A DNA stretch of 12,410 nucleotides. It comes from Actinomycetota bacterium. Its GTDB lineage: Bacteria; Actinomycetota; Thermoleophilia; Gaiellales; Gaiellaceae. The stretch covers positions 1-12,410 of the forward strand of contig JACCTQ010000361.1 in NCBI GenBank assembly GCA_013812265.1. The letters are read 5' to 3'. Positions 1 through 6,098 of the stretch are shown here, piece after piece; the stretch's first letter is position 1, and each line of letters opens with the position of its first letter. The position numbers and the translations under genes are program-made. Under the pieces are notes generated by a model. That model saw nothing but the letters and a program-made list of their open reading frames with translations. It had not been told where the DNA came from and did not search any database.

Positions 1-2
1 CC

Positions 3-323
3 GAGGGGGGACGGGTCGAGCTGCGGGTAGCGACACAGGGCGACAGGGCGCTCCTCGAGGTCTCGGACACGGGCATGGGGATCTCCGAGGCCGATCAGCG
101 CCGGCTCTTCGAGCGCTTCTACCGCACGAACGAGGCGAACGAGCGGGCGATTCAGGGCACGGGTCTCGGACTCTCCATCGCCAAGGCGATCGTGGAGGGG
201 CACGGCGGCACGATTCGAGTCAGCAGCGTCCTCGGGCAGGGCACGACCTTCCACGTCGACTTGCCGCTGGATGGATCCGCTCAGGCTGATGATCCGGAGC
301 CCGTCGAGGCGGTGATGGTATGA
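3..323 (+). CDS. Sensor histidine kinase, C-terminal ATPase part (5' end outside window)
   Basis: Only the last 106 codons are in view and the reading frame is open from base 3. What remains is the catalytic HATPase_c domain of a two-component sensor kinase, which binds ATP and phosphorylates the kinase's own His. Visible motifs are the G1 box DTGMGI, the F box around LFERFYRT and the G2 box GTGLGLSIAKAIVEGHGG, followed by the usual last strands (GTTFHVDLPL). The first visible residues, EGGRVEL, normally come just after the N box, so the H box, dimerisation helices and any sensor or membrane segments lie upstream. The order and spacing of the boxes match the HPK1/PhoR-WalK type. The stop overlaps the start of the next gene (ATGA at 320-323), so the pair is probably translationally coupled and the downstream receiver is its likely phosphorylation partner. 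A short acidic tail follows the domain. Confidence 0.93.
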   Translation, partial: EGGRVELRVATQGDRALLEVSDTGMGISEADQRRLFERFYRTNEANERAIQGTGLGLSIAKAIVEGHGGTIRVSSVLGQGTTFHVDLPLDGSAQADDPEPVEAVMV

Positions 324-706
324 CAGAAAACGGTGAGCAGCCGCTCATTCTCGTCGCCGACGACGACCCGGACATCCTGTCTCTCGTCGCCTTCCGGCTC
401 GAGCGATCCGGCTACGACGTGGTCACCGCCTCGGACGGCGAGGAGGCACTTCGCCTGGCCGTGGAGCGAACCCCGGACCTCGCGGTGCTGGACGTGATGA
501 TGCCCAAGATGACGGGGTACGACGTCACTCGTGGCGTGCGCTCGAACGAGGCGACCAGGCGCATGCCCGTGATCCTGCTGACGGCCCGTGTCCAGGAGGC
601 CGATGTCGCGCGCGGGTTCGAGGCCGGCGCGGACGACTACCTGAAGAAGCCTTTCAGCCCGCAGGAGCTCCGCGCGCGCATCCAGGCCGCTCTCGGGCGT
701 CGCTGA
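320..706 (+). CDS. Single-domain response regulator (receiver only)
   Basis: A 128-aa stand-alone receiver domain with no output domain. All key residues are present: acidic pocket D14-D16, phospho-acceptor D58 in VLDVMMP, switch T88 in LLTA and K110 in LKKPF. After the last helix (AALGRR) the protein ends, so it must act by protein contact, as CheY- or Spo0F-like proteins do, and not by binding DNA. It overlaps the kinase gene by 4 nt (ATGA) and lies 28 nt upstream of the HEAT-repeat gene. This suggests it receives phosphate from that kinase and passes the signal to a neighbour in the operon. The HEAT protein or the glycosyltransferase are candidate targets, but that is inference. A role as an intermediate in a phosphorelay is the main alternative. 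Identity as a receiver is secure. Confidence 0.95.
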   Translation: MTENGEQPLILVADDDPDILSLVAFRLERSGYDVVTASDGEEALRLAVERTPDLAVLDVMMPKMTGYDVTRGVRSNEATRRMPVILLTARVQEADVARGFEAGADDYLKKPFSPQELRARIQAALGRR

Positions 707-734
707 CCGCCGCCGATCGGGCGGCCACCGGGCG

Positions 735-2108
735 ATGATCGAGCTCTTCACCTGGAGTGCGGCCGTACTGGCAGCCGCCGGCACCGTCTTCATCGCCGTG
801 CTGGCAGCGCGTCGCGCTCAGCTTTCCCGGCGCGACCGGCTGGACGCGGCGGCCGAGGCGCGGCTCCGTGGCACGGCGCTCGCTCTCGTCGAAGGCGAGC
901 TACTGGATACGGGGTCGCTCTCGGGACGAGAGGGCAAGGTGCTCGCGCGCGTGCTCGCGCGCTATGCACGGAGATTGCACGGAGGCGCGCGCGGCCAGAT
1001 CGCGATTTTCTTCGAGCGAGGCGGCCACATCGAGCGTGAGCTGGCGGCGCTCGGCAGCCGCCGCGGGTGGCAACGAGCCACGGCGGCCTTCGTCCTCGGC
1101 GACATGGGGTCCGACCGGGCCGTTCCGGCGCTCACCCACGCGCTGGCCGATTCGAGGCGTGAAGTCCGCTCGGCGGCGGCGCGGAGTCTCGGCCGGCTCG
1201 GTGCCGCCGACTCGGTGGAAGCGATCGTGTACGCGCTCGCGAGGCGGGAAGTTCCCTGGGCAGTCGGAGGACAGGCTCTGCTCGCCATCGGTCCGGCGGC
1301 TCTCTCGGAGCTGAGAGCTCTCGAAGCCCGCGCCGAGCCCGGCGTCCGCGCGGCGGCCGTGGAGCTCGTCGGGCACGTCGGGAACGCTTCGGACGGCCCG
1401 CTTCTGCTCGAACGCCTGCAGGACAGCTCGGCCGACGTGCGGGCCAAGGCCGCCCTCGCGCTCGGGCGACTGGGAGCCGAGGAGGCGTCGGCCGATCTCC
1501 GAGAGTCGCTACGGGATCGCATGCCGTTCGTCCGGGCCGCTGCCGCGGCGGCACTCGGCATGATCGGAGACCGCGACGCGATCGAGGACCTGTCGATCGA
1601 GGCGCGGGCAAACGGGTTCGATTCGGCCCAGGCGGCCGCTACCGCGCTTGCTCTGATCGACCCGCGCGCGGTGGAAGCGGCGGCGGCGGTAACCGGCTCG
1701 GGCCCGCATCTCCGCGAGGCCGCCGACCTGCTCGGGTGCGGGCGGCATGACGCTGGTGGAGCCCGTCCTGCAGGCGCTCGCCTTCGTCACGCTCGGGTAC
1801 TTCGCCGTCCTGAACGCGATCTACCTGCTCTTCACCGGGATCGCCTGGCGCGAGGTGGCCCGGCATCGGCGCGAGCGGGAGTACGCCGCGGTGGACGAGG
1901 CGTTCTCGTCACCGTTGACGCCGCCGATCTCGGTCCTCCTGCCCGGATACAACGAGCAGGCCGGCATCGTCGAGAGCGTGCGCTCGCTGCTCGCGCTGCG
2001 CTACCCGCAGCACGAGGTCATCGTCGTCAACGACGGCTCGACGGACGGCACGATCGAGCGTCTTCGGGCTGCGTTCGACCTCGTTCCGGTTCGCAAGGCA
2101 CTTCGTGA
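735..2108 (+). CDS. Membrane-anchored HEAT-repeat protein; frame runs into next gene, likely frameshifted after ~codon 334
   Basis: The N-terminus carries one hydrophobic segment (about residues 8-25) followed by Arg-rich sequence, so it looks like a single-pass anchor with the rest in the cytosol. Residues about 105-330 are tandem HEAT/PBS-lyase-like helical repeats; recurring units include RATAAFVLGDMGSDRAVPAL, VRSAAARSLGRLGA and VRAKAALALGRLGA. Such repeats bind proteins and have no catalytic residues. As written the frame stays open to 2108, giving 457 aa. From about codon 335 it turns into Arg/Ala/Gly-rich sequence lying on top of the well-conserved start of the glycosyltransferase in another frame. 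One extra base near 1734-1746 would instead end the protein as ...LLGVRAA at TGA 1748-1750, in an ATGA overlap with the next gene. The functional protein is therefore probably about 338 aa. I infer a scaffold role linking the receiver and the glycosyltransferase. Confidence 0.8.
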   Translation: MIELFTWSAAVLAAAGTVFIAVLAARRAQLSRRDRLDAAAEARLRGTALALVEGELLDTGSLSGREGKVLARVLARYARRLHGGARGQIAIFFERGGHIERELAALGSRRGWQRATAAFVLGDMGSDRAVPALTHALADSRREVRSAAARSLGRLGAADSVEAIVYALARREVPWAVGGQALLAIGPAALSELRALEARAEPGVRAAAVELVGHVGNASDGPLLLERLQDSSADVRAKAALALGRLGAEEASADLRESLRDRMPFVRAAAAAALGMIGDRDAIEDLSIEARANGFDSAQAAATALALIDPRAVEAAAAVTGSGPHLREAADLLGCGRHDAGGARPAGARLRHARVLRRPERDLPALHRDRLARGGPASARAGVRRGGRGVLVTVDAADLGPPARIQRAGRHRRERALAARAALPAARGHRRQRRLDGRHDRASSGCVRPRSGSQGTS

Positions 2109-3183
2109 CGGGATCCAGTGCGCTCCCGTGCGGGCGACGTACGCCTCGCGGCGGCATCCGGCGCTCTGGGTGCTGGACAAGCAGAACGGTGGCAAGGCGG
2201 ATGCCCTGAACGCGGGCGTCAACGCGGCTCGGTATCCCTACGTCTGTGCAGTGGATGCCGACGCCATGCTCGAGGAGGACGCGCTGCTGCACGTTGCCAA
2301 GCCGATCATGGACGACCCGGAGCTGGTCGCGGCCACCGGCGGGATCGTGCGGATCGCGAACGGCTGCAAGATCGAGCACGGGCGGGTCACCGCGGTGGGC
2401 CTGCCCAAGAGCCGTGTCGCGACCCTTCAGGTCGTGGAGTATTTCCGGGCGTTTCTCGTCGGCCGTGTGGGCTGGAGCCGGATCCAGTCGCTGCTCATCA
2501 TCTCGGGTGCCTTCGGCCTGTTCAGACGTTCACTCGTCGAGGAGGTCGGCGGGTGGGCGACCGATACGGTCGGCGAGGACGTCGAGCTGGTCGTCCGCCT
2601 GCACCGCCATCTGCGCGAGCGTGGTGAGAAGTATCGCATCGAGTTCGTCCCCGACCCGGTCTGCTGGACGGAGGCTCCGGAAGACCTGCGCACGCTGTCG
2701 CGCCAGCGGCGGCGGTGGCAGCGTGGCCTGGCGGAGACGCTCTGGCGGCACCGCGCGCTCACCGCGAACCCCCGCTACCGCGCCCTCGGCCTCGTGGCCT
2801 TCCCGTATTTCCTGATCTTCGAGTTGCTCGGGCCGATGATCCAGCTGCTCGGCTATCCGGCCGTCGCGGCGGCCGTGGCAACCGGGGCCGTCTCCTTCAC
2901 CTTTCTCGCGGTGTTCCTGGCCACTTCCGTGCTGCTCGGCGTGCTGCTCTCGGCGGCGGCGCTCGCCCTGGAGGAGTTCAACTTCCGCCGCCACCGGCGC
3001 GGTCGCGAGGTCGGCCGCCTGCTCGCATACTCGGTCATCGAGAACGTCGGCTACAGGCAGCTCGTCGACATCTGGAGGACGATGGGGATCGTCGATGTCC
3101 TGCGGCGCAAGAAAGGCTGGGGCGCGATGCGCCGGAAAGGGCTGGGTTACGCCTCGACGGGCGAGGCTGCGTCCGGCCGGTAG
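1747..3183 (+). CDS. Membrane-bound processive glycosyltransferase, family 2
   Basis: This 478-aa protein has an N-terminal membrane segment (about 8-32), a cytosolic GT2 domain (about 60-330) and two or more C-terminal membrane segments (about 345-408). The order resembles poly-GlcNAc, hyaluronan and cellulose synthases. Motifs are complete: VNDGSTDGT (D96, D100) for UDP-sugar binding, the DXD motif in VDADA (D170, D172), the catalytic-base region GED (276-278) and the acceptor motif QRRRW (320-324). Proteins of this type build and export a beta-linked polysaccharide from nucleotide sugars; the sugar cannot be read from the sequence. No PilZ c-di-GMP domain is visible, so control may come from the kinase/receiver/HEAT genes upstream. 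The start ATG at 1747 gives the N-terminal membrane helix expected for the family. The 3' end overlaps the convergent regulator gene by 37 nt. Confidence 0.93.
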   Translation: MTLVEPVLQALAFVTLGYFAVLNAIYLLFTGIAWREVARHRREREYAAVDEAFSSPLTPPISVLLPGYNEQAGIVESVRSLLALRYPQHEVIVVNDGSTDGTIERLRAAFDLVPVRKALRDGIQCAPVRATYASRRHPALWVLDKQNGGKADALNAGVNAARYPYVCAVDADAMLEEDALLHVAKPIMDDPELVAATGGIVRIANGCKIEHGRVTAVGLPKSRVATLQVVEYFRAFLVGRVGWSRIQSLLIISGAFGLFRRSLVEEVGGWATDTVGEDVELVVRLHRHLRERGEKYRIEFVPDPVCWTEAPEDLRTLSRQRRRWQRGLAETLWRHRALTANPRYRALGLVAFPYFLIFELLGPMIQLLGYPAVAAAVATGAVSFTFLAVFLATSVLLGVLLSAAALALEEFNFRRHRRGREVGRLLAYSVIENVGYRQLVDIWRTMGIVDVLRRKKGWGAMRRKGLGYASTGEAASGR

Positions 3184-3854
3184 CGATAGCCGAAGCCGCG
3201 CACGGTCTCGATCGGGGTCTCCTCGATCCCGCTTGCCCTCAGCTTCGCGCGGAGATACCCGACGTACAGCTTCACCTGGGCGGAGGAAACCCCGTAGGCG
3301 CCGCCCCACACCTGTTCCAGCAGCTGGTCCCGGCTCAACACCTGATTCGGGTGGCGGACGAACGCGGCGAGCAGCTTGAACTCGAGCGGCGTCAGCTGGA
3401 TCTCGCGACCGGCGAAGGCCACGATGCGCTGTCCGAAGTCCACCGTGAGCCGGGAGTCGGCATACGTGTCCGGAAGGTCATCGTTTCTTCCGGCACGCCT
3501 GAGCAGCGCTTCCACGCGTGCCACGAGCTCCTGCCGTCCGAACGGCTTCACGACGTAGTCGTCGGCTCCTTGCTTGAGACCCCGCACGCGCTCGAGCTCG
3601 CTGCCCAGAGCGGTCAGCATCAGCACGGGAACGGCTGTGACGTCCCGAATTCGCTCGAGCGTGGCCCACCCGTCCAGCTCCGGCATCGTCACGTCGAGCA
3701 CGATCGCGTCGGGCGTGTTGTTGAAAAGAGCCCGGAGACCGGCCTTGCCGTCGGCCGCCTCCTCGACCAGGTAGCCGGCGCGCTCCAGCAGCTCGCGCAG
3801 GAGCGACCGGATGTCGGCGTCGTCGTCGATGATGAGGATGCGGAAGCGGCTCAT
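3147..3854 (-). CDS. OmpR/PhoB-family response regulator (winged helix)
   Basis: This is a DNA-binding two-component regulator of 235 aa, the usual length. The receiver domain (about 4-118) has acidic pocket D10-D12, phospho-acceptor D54 in IVLDVTMP, T81 in LTA and K103 in VKPF, so it looks fully functional. After a short linker comes the OmpR-type winged helix (about 135-227): LTPLEFKLLAAF, the recognition region around SAQVKLYVGYLRAKL, and the closing IETVRGFGYRY. I chose ATG at 3854 because it starts directly before the first receiver strand (MSRFRILIIDDD). The open frame extends to 3992, but that extra sequence lies over the divergent gene and matches no receiver. No kinase gene adjoins it. 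It could take signals from the kinase at the left edge or be an orphan. It converges on the glycosyltransferase gene with a 37-nt tail overlap. Confidence 0.95.
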   Translation of the reverse strand: MSRFRILIIDDDADIRSLLRELLERAGYLVEEAADGKAGLRALFNNTPDAIVLDVTMPELDGWATLERIRDVTAVPVLMLTALGSELERVRGLKQGADDYVVKPFGRQELVARVEALLRRAGRNDDLPDTYADSRLTVDFGQRIVAFAGREIQLTPLEFKLLAAFVRHPNQVLSRDQLLEQVWGGAYGVSSAQVKLYVGYLRAKLRASGIEETPIETVRGFGYRYRPDAASPVEA

Positions 3855-3880
3855 ACCGTTCTCATACGAAGTACACCCGA

Positions 3881-3886
3881 AGTCAA
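3881..3886 (-). promoter_or_regulatory. Possible -35 element of the OmpR-type regulator
   Basis: On the minus strand TTGACT lies 26 nt upstream of the start at 3854. A TATGAG hexamer sits at 3861-3866, six bases before the ATG, but the spacer of 14 nt is short. GTATGAG also occurs twice, 11 nt apart, the second copy covering the start codon; this could be a direct-repeat regulator site. The evidence is weak. Confidence 0.3.
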
Positions 3887-3914
3887 CACCCGGCGTCCCG
3901 AGAATGGGGGGGGA

Positions 3915-4265
3915 ATGGCAACGGTTCGCATCCTCGAGCCCGACGACGAGCTTCGTGAGCTCTTCCGTCACGTCGTGCGCCGGCTCGGTCACGAGCCCCT
4001 GATTACAGACGGCACGGAAAACGCCCCGAGCCCGGATCTGATCCTGCTCGAGCCGGCCTCCCGCGTAGCGCTCCGTAGGGCGACGGCCCTGCGGGCCCGC
4101 CAGCCCTCGGTACCCATCGTGTGCGCGAGCATCGAGCCGCCGGGGGACGAGGTCGCAAAACTCAGGCCGGTGAATTACCTCTTGAAGCCGTTCTCGATGT
4201 ACGAGCTCGAGTCGGCGCTGGCAGCGGCTCTGGTGGCCCCGGCGAGGACGCCCTCCAGCCGCTGA
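3915..4265 (+). CDS. Degenerate receiver-domain protein, phospho-Asp replaced by Glu
   Basis: A 116-aa stand-alone protein with the receiver fold pattern but altered active site. The first strand reads VRILEPDDELRELF, so the acidic pair has become E8-P9 (D10 is kept). The phospho-acceptor position reads LILLEPAS, with E46 in place of Asp. The switch Thr is Ser (S72) and the conserved Lys is retained (K91 in LLKPF). The beta3-alpha3 loop (MPxxDG in true receivers) is missing. In pseudo-receivers Glu at this position prevents normal phosphorylation and sometimes mimics the phosphorylated state, so constitutive or phosphate-independent signalling is plausible; that is inference. The start ATG at 3915 follows a G-rich stretch that may serve as ribosome binding site. 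It is divergent from the OmpR-type gene and overlaps the convergent paralogue by 91 nt. Confidence 0.8.
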   Translation: MATVRILEPDDELRELFRHVVRRLGHEPLITDGTENAPSPDLILLEPASRVALRRATALRARQPSVPIVCASIEPPGDEVAKLRPVNYLLKPFSMYELESALAAALVAPARTPSSR

Positions 4266-4552
4266 TGGAGGGCGGCGAGGCCGACGGGCTTCACGAGGTG
4301 CGCACGCGGCTCCAGGCTCTCGGTTCGCTCGGTCGGCTCGCGAACAGACATGAACACGATCGGTAGCGACGGGCGCTCGCGCCGGAGTCGCCGGGCAAGC
4401 TCCAGGCCCTCGCGCAGCTCGGGCTCGATCAGCGCGAGATCGAAGTCCTCGCCCGCCTCGGGCTCGACCGGCGAATAGCCGAGGACGCGAAGCTGGACGT
4501 GGATCAGCTCCCGTACGGTGGAGTCGTGCTCAACGACGAGGATGCGTGTCAT
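4175..4552 (-). CDS. Second degenerate receiver-domain protein, phospho-Asp replaced by Glu
   Basis: This 125-aa protein begins MTRILVVEHDSTVRELI, a receiver first strand and helix in which the acidic pair is E8-H9. The phospho-acceptor strand reads LALIEPEL, with E43 replacing Asp. S69 stands in for the switch Thr and K88 (LVKPV) is kept. It shares several details with the plus-strand neighbour: Glu-Pro at the active site, RPSLPIV versus QPSVPIV before the Ser, and loss of the MPxxDG loop. The two look like diverged paralogues. The receiver fold should end around residue 105. The last 20 or so residues (to YIENGFKR) are encoded antisense to the neighbour's conserved LLKPF region and look like run-on sequence. 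I chose ATG 4552 because it starts the first strand; the frame is open to 4657, but that extra part crosses a divergent start region. Confidence 0.78.
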   Translation of the reverse strand: MTRILVVEHDSTVRELIHVQLRVLGYSPVEPEAGEDFDLALIEPELREGLELARRLRRERPSLPIVFMSVREPTERTESLEPRAHLVKPVGLAALHQRLEGVLAGATRAAASADSSSYIENGFKR

Positions 4553-4558
4553 GGGGCC

Positions 4559-4564
4559 ACTATC
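4559..4564 (-). promoter_or_regulatory. Possible -10 element for a leaderless transcript
   Basis: GATAGT on the minus strand ends 6 nt before the ATG at 4552. No Shine-Dalgarno sequence is visible in between. A -10 hexamer this close to the start codon is the layout of leaderless actinobacterial mRNAs. No clear -35 is seen. Confidence 0.35.
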
Positions 4565-4567
4565 GGG

Positions 4568-4579
4568 CCGCCATGGCGG
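4568..4579. repeat. Perfect 12-bp palindrome in divergent intergenic region
   Basis: CCGCCATGGCGG reads the same on both strands. It lies in the 46-nt gap between the minus-strand receiver gene (start 4552) and the plus-strand small ORF (start 4599), just upstream of the putative -10 at 4559-4564. The position would suit a repressor or activator operator, but in GC-rich DNA a 12-bp palindrome can also arise by chance. Confidence 0.35.
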
Positions 4580-4587
4580 AATCGGGT

Positions 4588-4593
4588 AGGAGG
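4588..4593 (+). promoter_or_regulatory. Strong Shine-Dalgarno, AGGAGG
   Basis: A consensus AGGAGG is followed by a 5-nt spacer and ATG at 4599. It is the best ribosome binding site in the window and decides the start of the 74-codon ORF. Confidence 0.7.
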
Positions 4594-4598
4594 TAAGT

Positions 4599-4823
4599 AT
4601 GAATGACGTAGCACTGGTCAGGGGCCGCATTGACGCCGCTCGCCATTCTCTACACATCCACGGTAACTTGCCAGCCCTTCGGTCGGTGCTCGCCGACGTG
4701 GCAGAGACCGGTGGCTTCCGGCGGGTCGCCTACGACACGAGAGGCGCCGCCGCGGCATTCCGGGCGCTGGGCGGTGTGTTCGCAGAGCTCGTGGCTCGCA
4801 GGATCGAGCGCGGGTCAGACTGA
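4599..4823 (+). pseudogene. 74-codon ORF, apparent remnant of a metallophosphoesterase with its middle deleted
   Basis: The ORF is intact and has a perfect ribosome binding site, but its content looks like two ends of a calcineurin-like phosphoesterase (Metallophos_2 type). Residues 20-33 read IHGNLPALRSVLAD, the family's N-terminal metal-site motif, normally preceded by an aliphatic strand and Tyr/Ser-Asp. The frame starting at TTG 4630 encodes that strand (TPLAILY), and adding one base near 4654 joins it to give LAILYDIHGNLPALRSVLADV. From about residue 40, GGFRRVAYDTRGAAAAFRAL resembles the family's C-terminal end (typically ...FRRVxYDxxAAAAAxRA). The 150 or more residues between, with the other metal ligands, are absent. 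It cannot be an active phosphoesterase. A small new protein made from the fused ends remains possible because the ORF is open. Its stop overlaps the convergent rarA stop by 9 nt. Family similarity is from memory, not a search. Confidence 0.6.
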
Positions 4824-6089
4824 GTCGTCTGCGTCGCCGGTCTCCTCGCCGGCGCCCGCGGGCCTGTAGTAGTTGCGACCCCTGAGCTCCTCGGGCAGCA
4901 GATCCGCGTCGAAGCCTGCCGGATCGTCGTGGGGGTAGATGTAGCCGGCGCCGTGCCCCAGCTTCCGCGTGCCGGGGTGGCCCGTGCTTCTGAGCGCCTT
5001 GGGCGGCCTCGCGTTGCCCCGCTCCAGGACATCGGCGGAGGCTTCGCGTAGGGCGACGTAGCTCGCGTTGGACTTCGGCGCGCGCGAGAGGTAGATCGCC
5101 GCCTGAGCCAGGTTCAGTCGTGCCTCGGGTAGGCCGACGTGCTCGACCGCCTGCGCAGCGGCCACGGCCAGGAGAAGCGCACGCGGGTCGGCATTGCCGA
5201 TGTCCTCGGACGCGAGCACGATCATCCGGCGGGCGATGAAGCGCGCATCCTCGCCCCCTTCCAGCATGGCCGCCAGGTAGTACACCGCGGCATCCGGGTC
5301 GGAGCCGCGCATCGACTTGATGAACGCCGACGTGAAGTCGTAGTGAGCGTCTCCCGCCCTGTCGTACACGAGCGGCCGCTTCCGGGCGGCGTCCTCGACG
5401 TGGTCGGAGCGGACGTCCGTCTCTTCGGCGCGGGCGGTCTGCCAGGCGAGCTCGAGGATGTTGAGGGCGTTTCGCGCGTCGCCGCCCGCCCGCTCCACGA
5501 TCAGGTCGACCACTCGACGCCGGATCTCGGCTCCGAGCTCTCCGATCCCTCGCTCGACGATCGCACGCAGATCGTCGTCTTCGAGCGGCTCGAGCTCGTA
5601 GAGCTGGAGGCGGCTGAGGAGAGCGGAGTTGACCTCGAAGTAGGGATTCTCGGTCGTGGCGCCGATGAGCGTGACGAGCCCTTCCTCGACCGCGGGCAAG
5701 AGGGCATCCTGCTGTGCCTTGTTGAAGCGGTGGATCTCGTCGAGGAAGAGGATCGTCCGGGTTCCGCTCGCGCCGAGTCGCTCTCTCGCGCGGGCGAGGA
5801 CTCCCCGGACGTCGCCCACCGAGGCGGAGACGGCCGAGAGCTCCTCGAAGTCCGCGCCCGTGCTGCGAGCTACGATGCGAGCCAGCGTGGTCTTGCCCGT
5901 CCCGGGCGGCCCGAACAGGATGGCCGAGCGCATCCGGTCCTCGGCGATCGCGAGCCGGAGAGCCGATCCTTCGCCGAGGATGTGGTGCTGGCCCACGAAC
6001 TCGTCCAGCGTGCCGGGCCGGAGGCGCAGTGCCAGCGGGGCGATCTCGGGCAGGCGTTCCTTCGCCGCGTCCGAGAAAAGGTCGCTCAT
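4815..6089 (-). CDS. rarA: Replication-associated recombination protein A (RarA/MgsA), AAA+ ATPase
   Basis: This 424-aa protein is close to the usual RarA length and collinear with the family. RarA acts in the cytosol at stalled forks and single-strand gaps, probably loading or remodelling replisome parts. Residues 20-35 give the characteristic LALRLRPGTLDEFVGQHHI. Walker A is GPPGTGKT (60-67), Walker B LFLDEIHRF (114-122), sensor 1 GATTENP (143-149), the arginine-finger region ALLSRLQ ends near R160, and sensor 2 lies around GDARNALN. The C-terminal tetramerisation part contains DYDFTSAFIKSMRGSD-like sequence (here HYDFTSAFIKSMRGSDPDA), ARFIARRMIVLASEDIG and the LPEARLNLAQAAIYLS segment. ATG 6089 was chosen because it starts the typical short N-terminus (MSDLFSD); the open frame runs further but the added part is not family-like. 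It lies head to head with the VOC gene and tail to tail with the phosphoesterase remnant. Confidence 0.96.
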   Translation of the reverse strand: MSDLFSDAAKERLPEIAPLALRLRPGTLDEFVGQHHILGEGSALRLAIAEDRMRSAILFGPPGTGKTTLARIVARSTGADFEELSAVSASVGDVRGVLARARERLGASGTRTILFLDEIHRFNKAQQDALLPAVEEGLVTLIGATTENPYFEVNSALLSRLQLYELEPLEDDDLRAIVERGIGELGAEIRRRVVDLIVERAGGDARNALNILELAWQTARAEETDVRSDHVEDAARKRPLVYDRAGDAHYDFTSAFIKSMRGSDPDAAVYYLAAMLEGGEDARFIARRMIVLASEDIGNADPRALLLAVAAAQAVEHVGLPEARLNLAQAAIYLSRAPKSNASYVALREASADVLERGNARPPKALRSTGHPGTRKLGHGAGYIYPHDDPAGFDADLLPEELRGRNYYRPAGAGEETGDADDSV

Positions 6090-6098
6090 GCGGACAGT

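Noticed and set aside
735..2108. Genuine 457-aa protein with a novel C-terminal domain
   Set aside because: The last 120 residues lie over the conserved GT2 N-terminus and have shadow composition; frameshift is the simpler reading, though not proven.
3852..3866. Tiny upstream reading frame (ATG AGA ACG GTA TGA) overlapping the OmpR-type start
   Set aside because: Four sense codons with no ribosome binding site; probably chance from a repeated GTATGAG.
2715..3914. Long plus-strand open frame reading from inside the glycosyltransferase into the pseudo-receiver (516 codons in total)
   Set aside because: Before 3915 it is antisense to the OmpR-type regulator and lacks any domain pattern; only the part from ATG 3915 is receiver-like.
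3855..3992. 46-residue N-terminal extension of the OmpR-type regulator
   Set aside because: It lies over the divergent gene's start, has no receiver similarity, and ATG 3854 begins exactly at the first receiver strand.
5139..6098. Plus-strand open frame upstream of the VOC gene
   Set aside because: It is antisense to rarA and shows no family pattern; the VOC domain starts after 6111.
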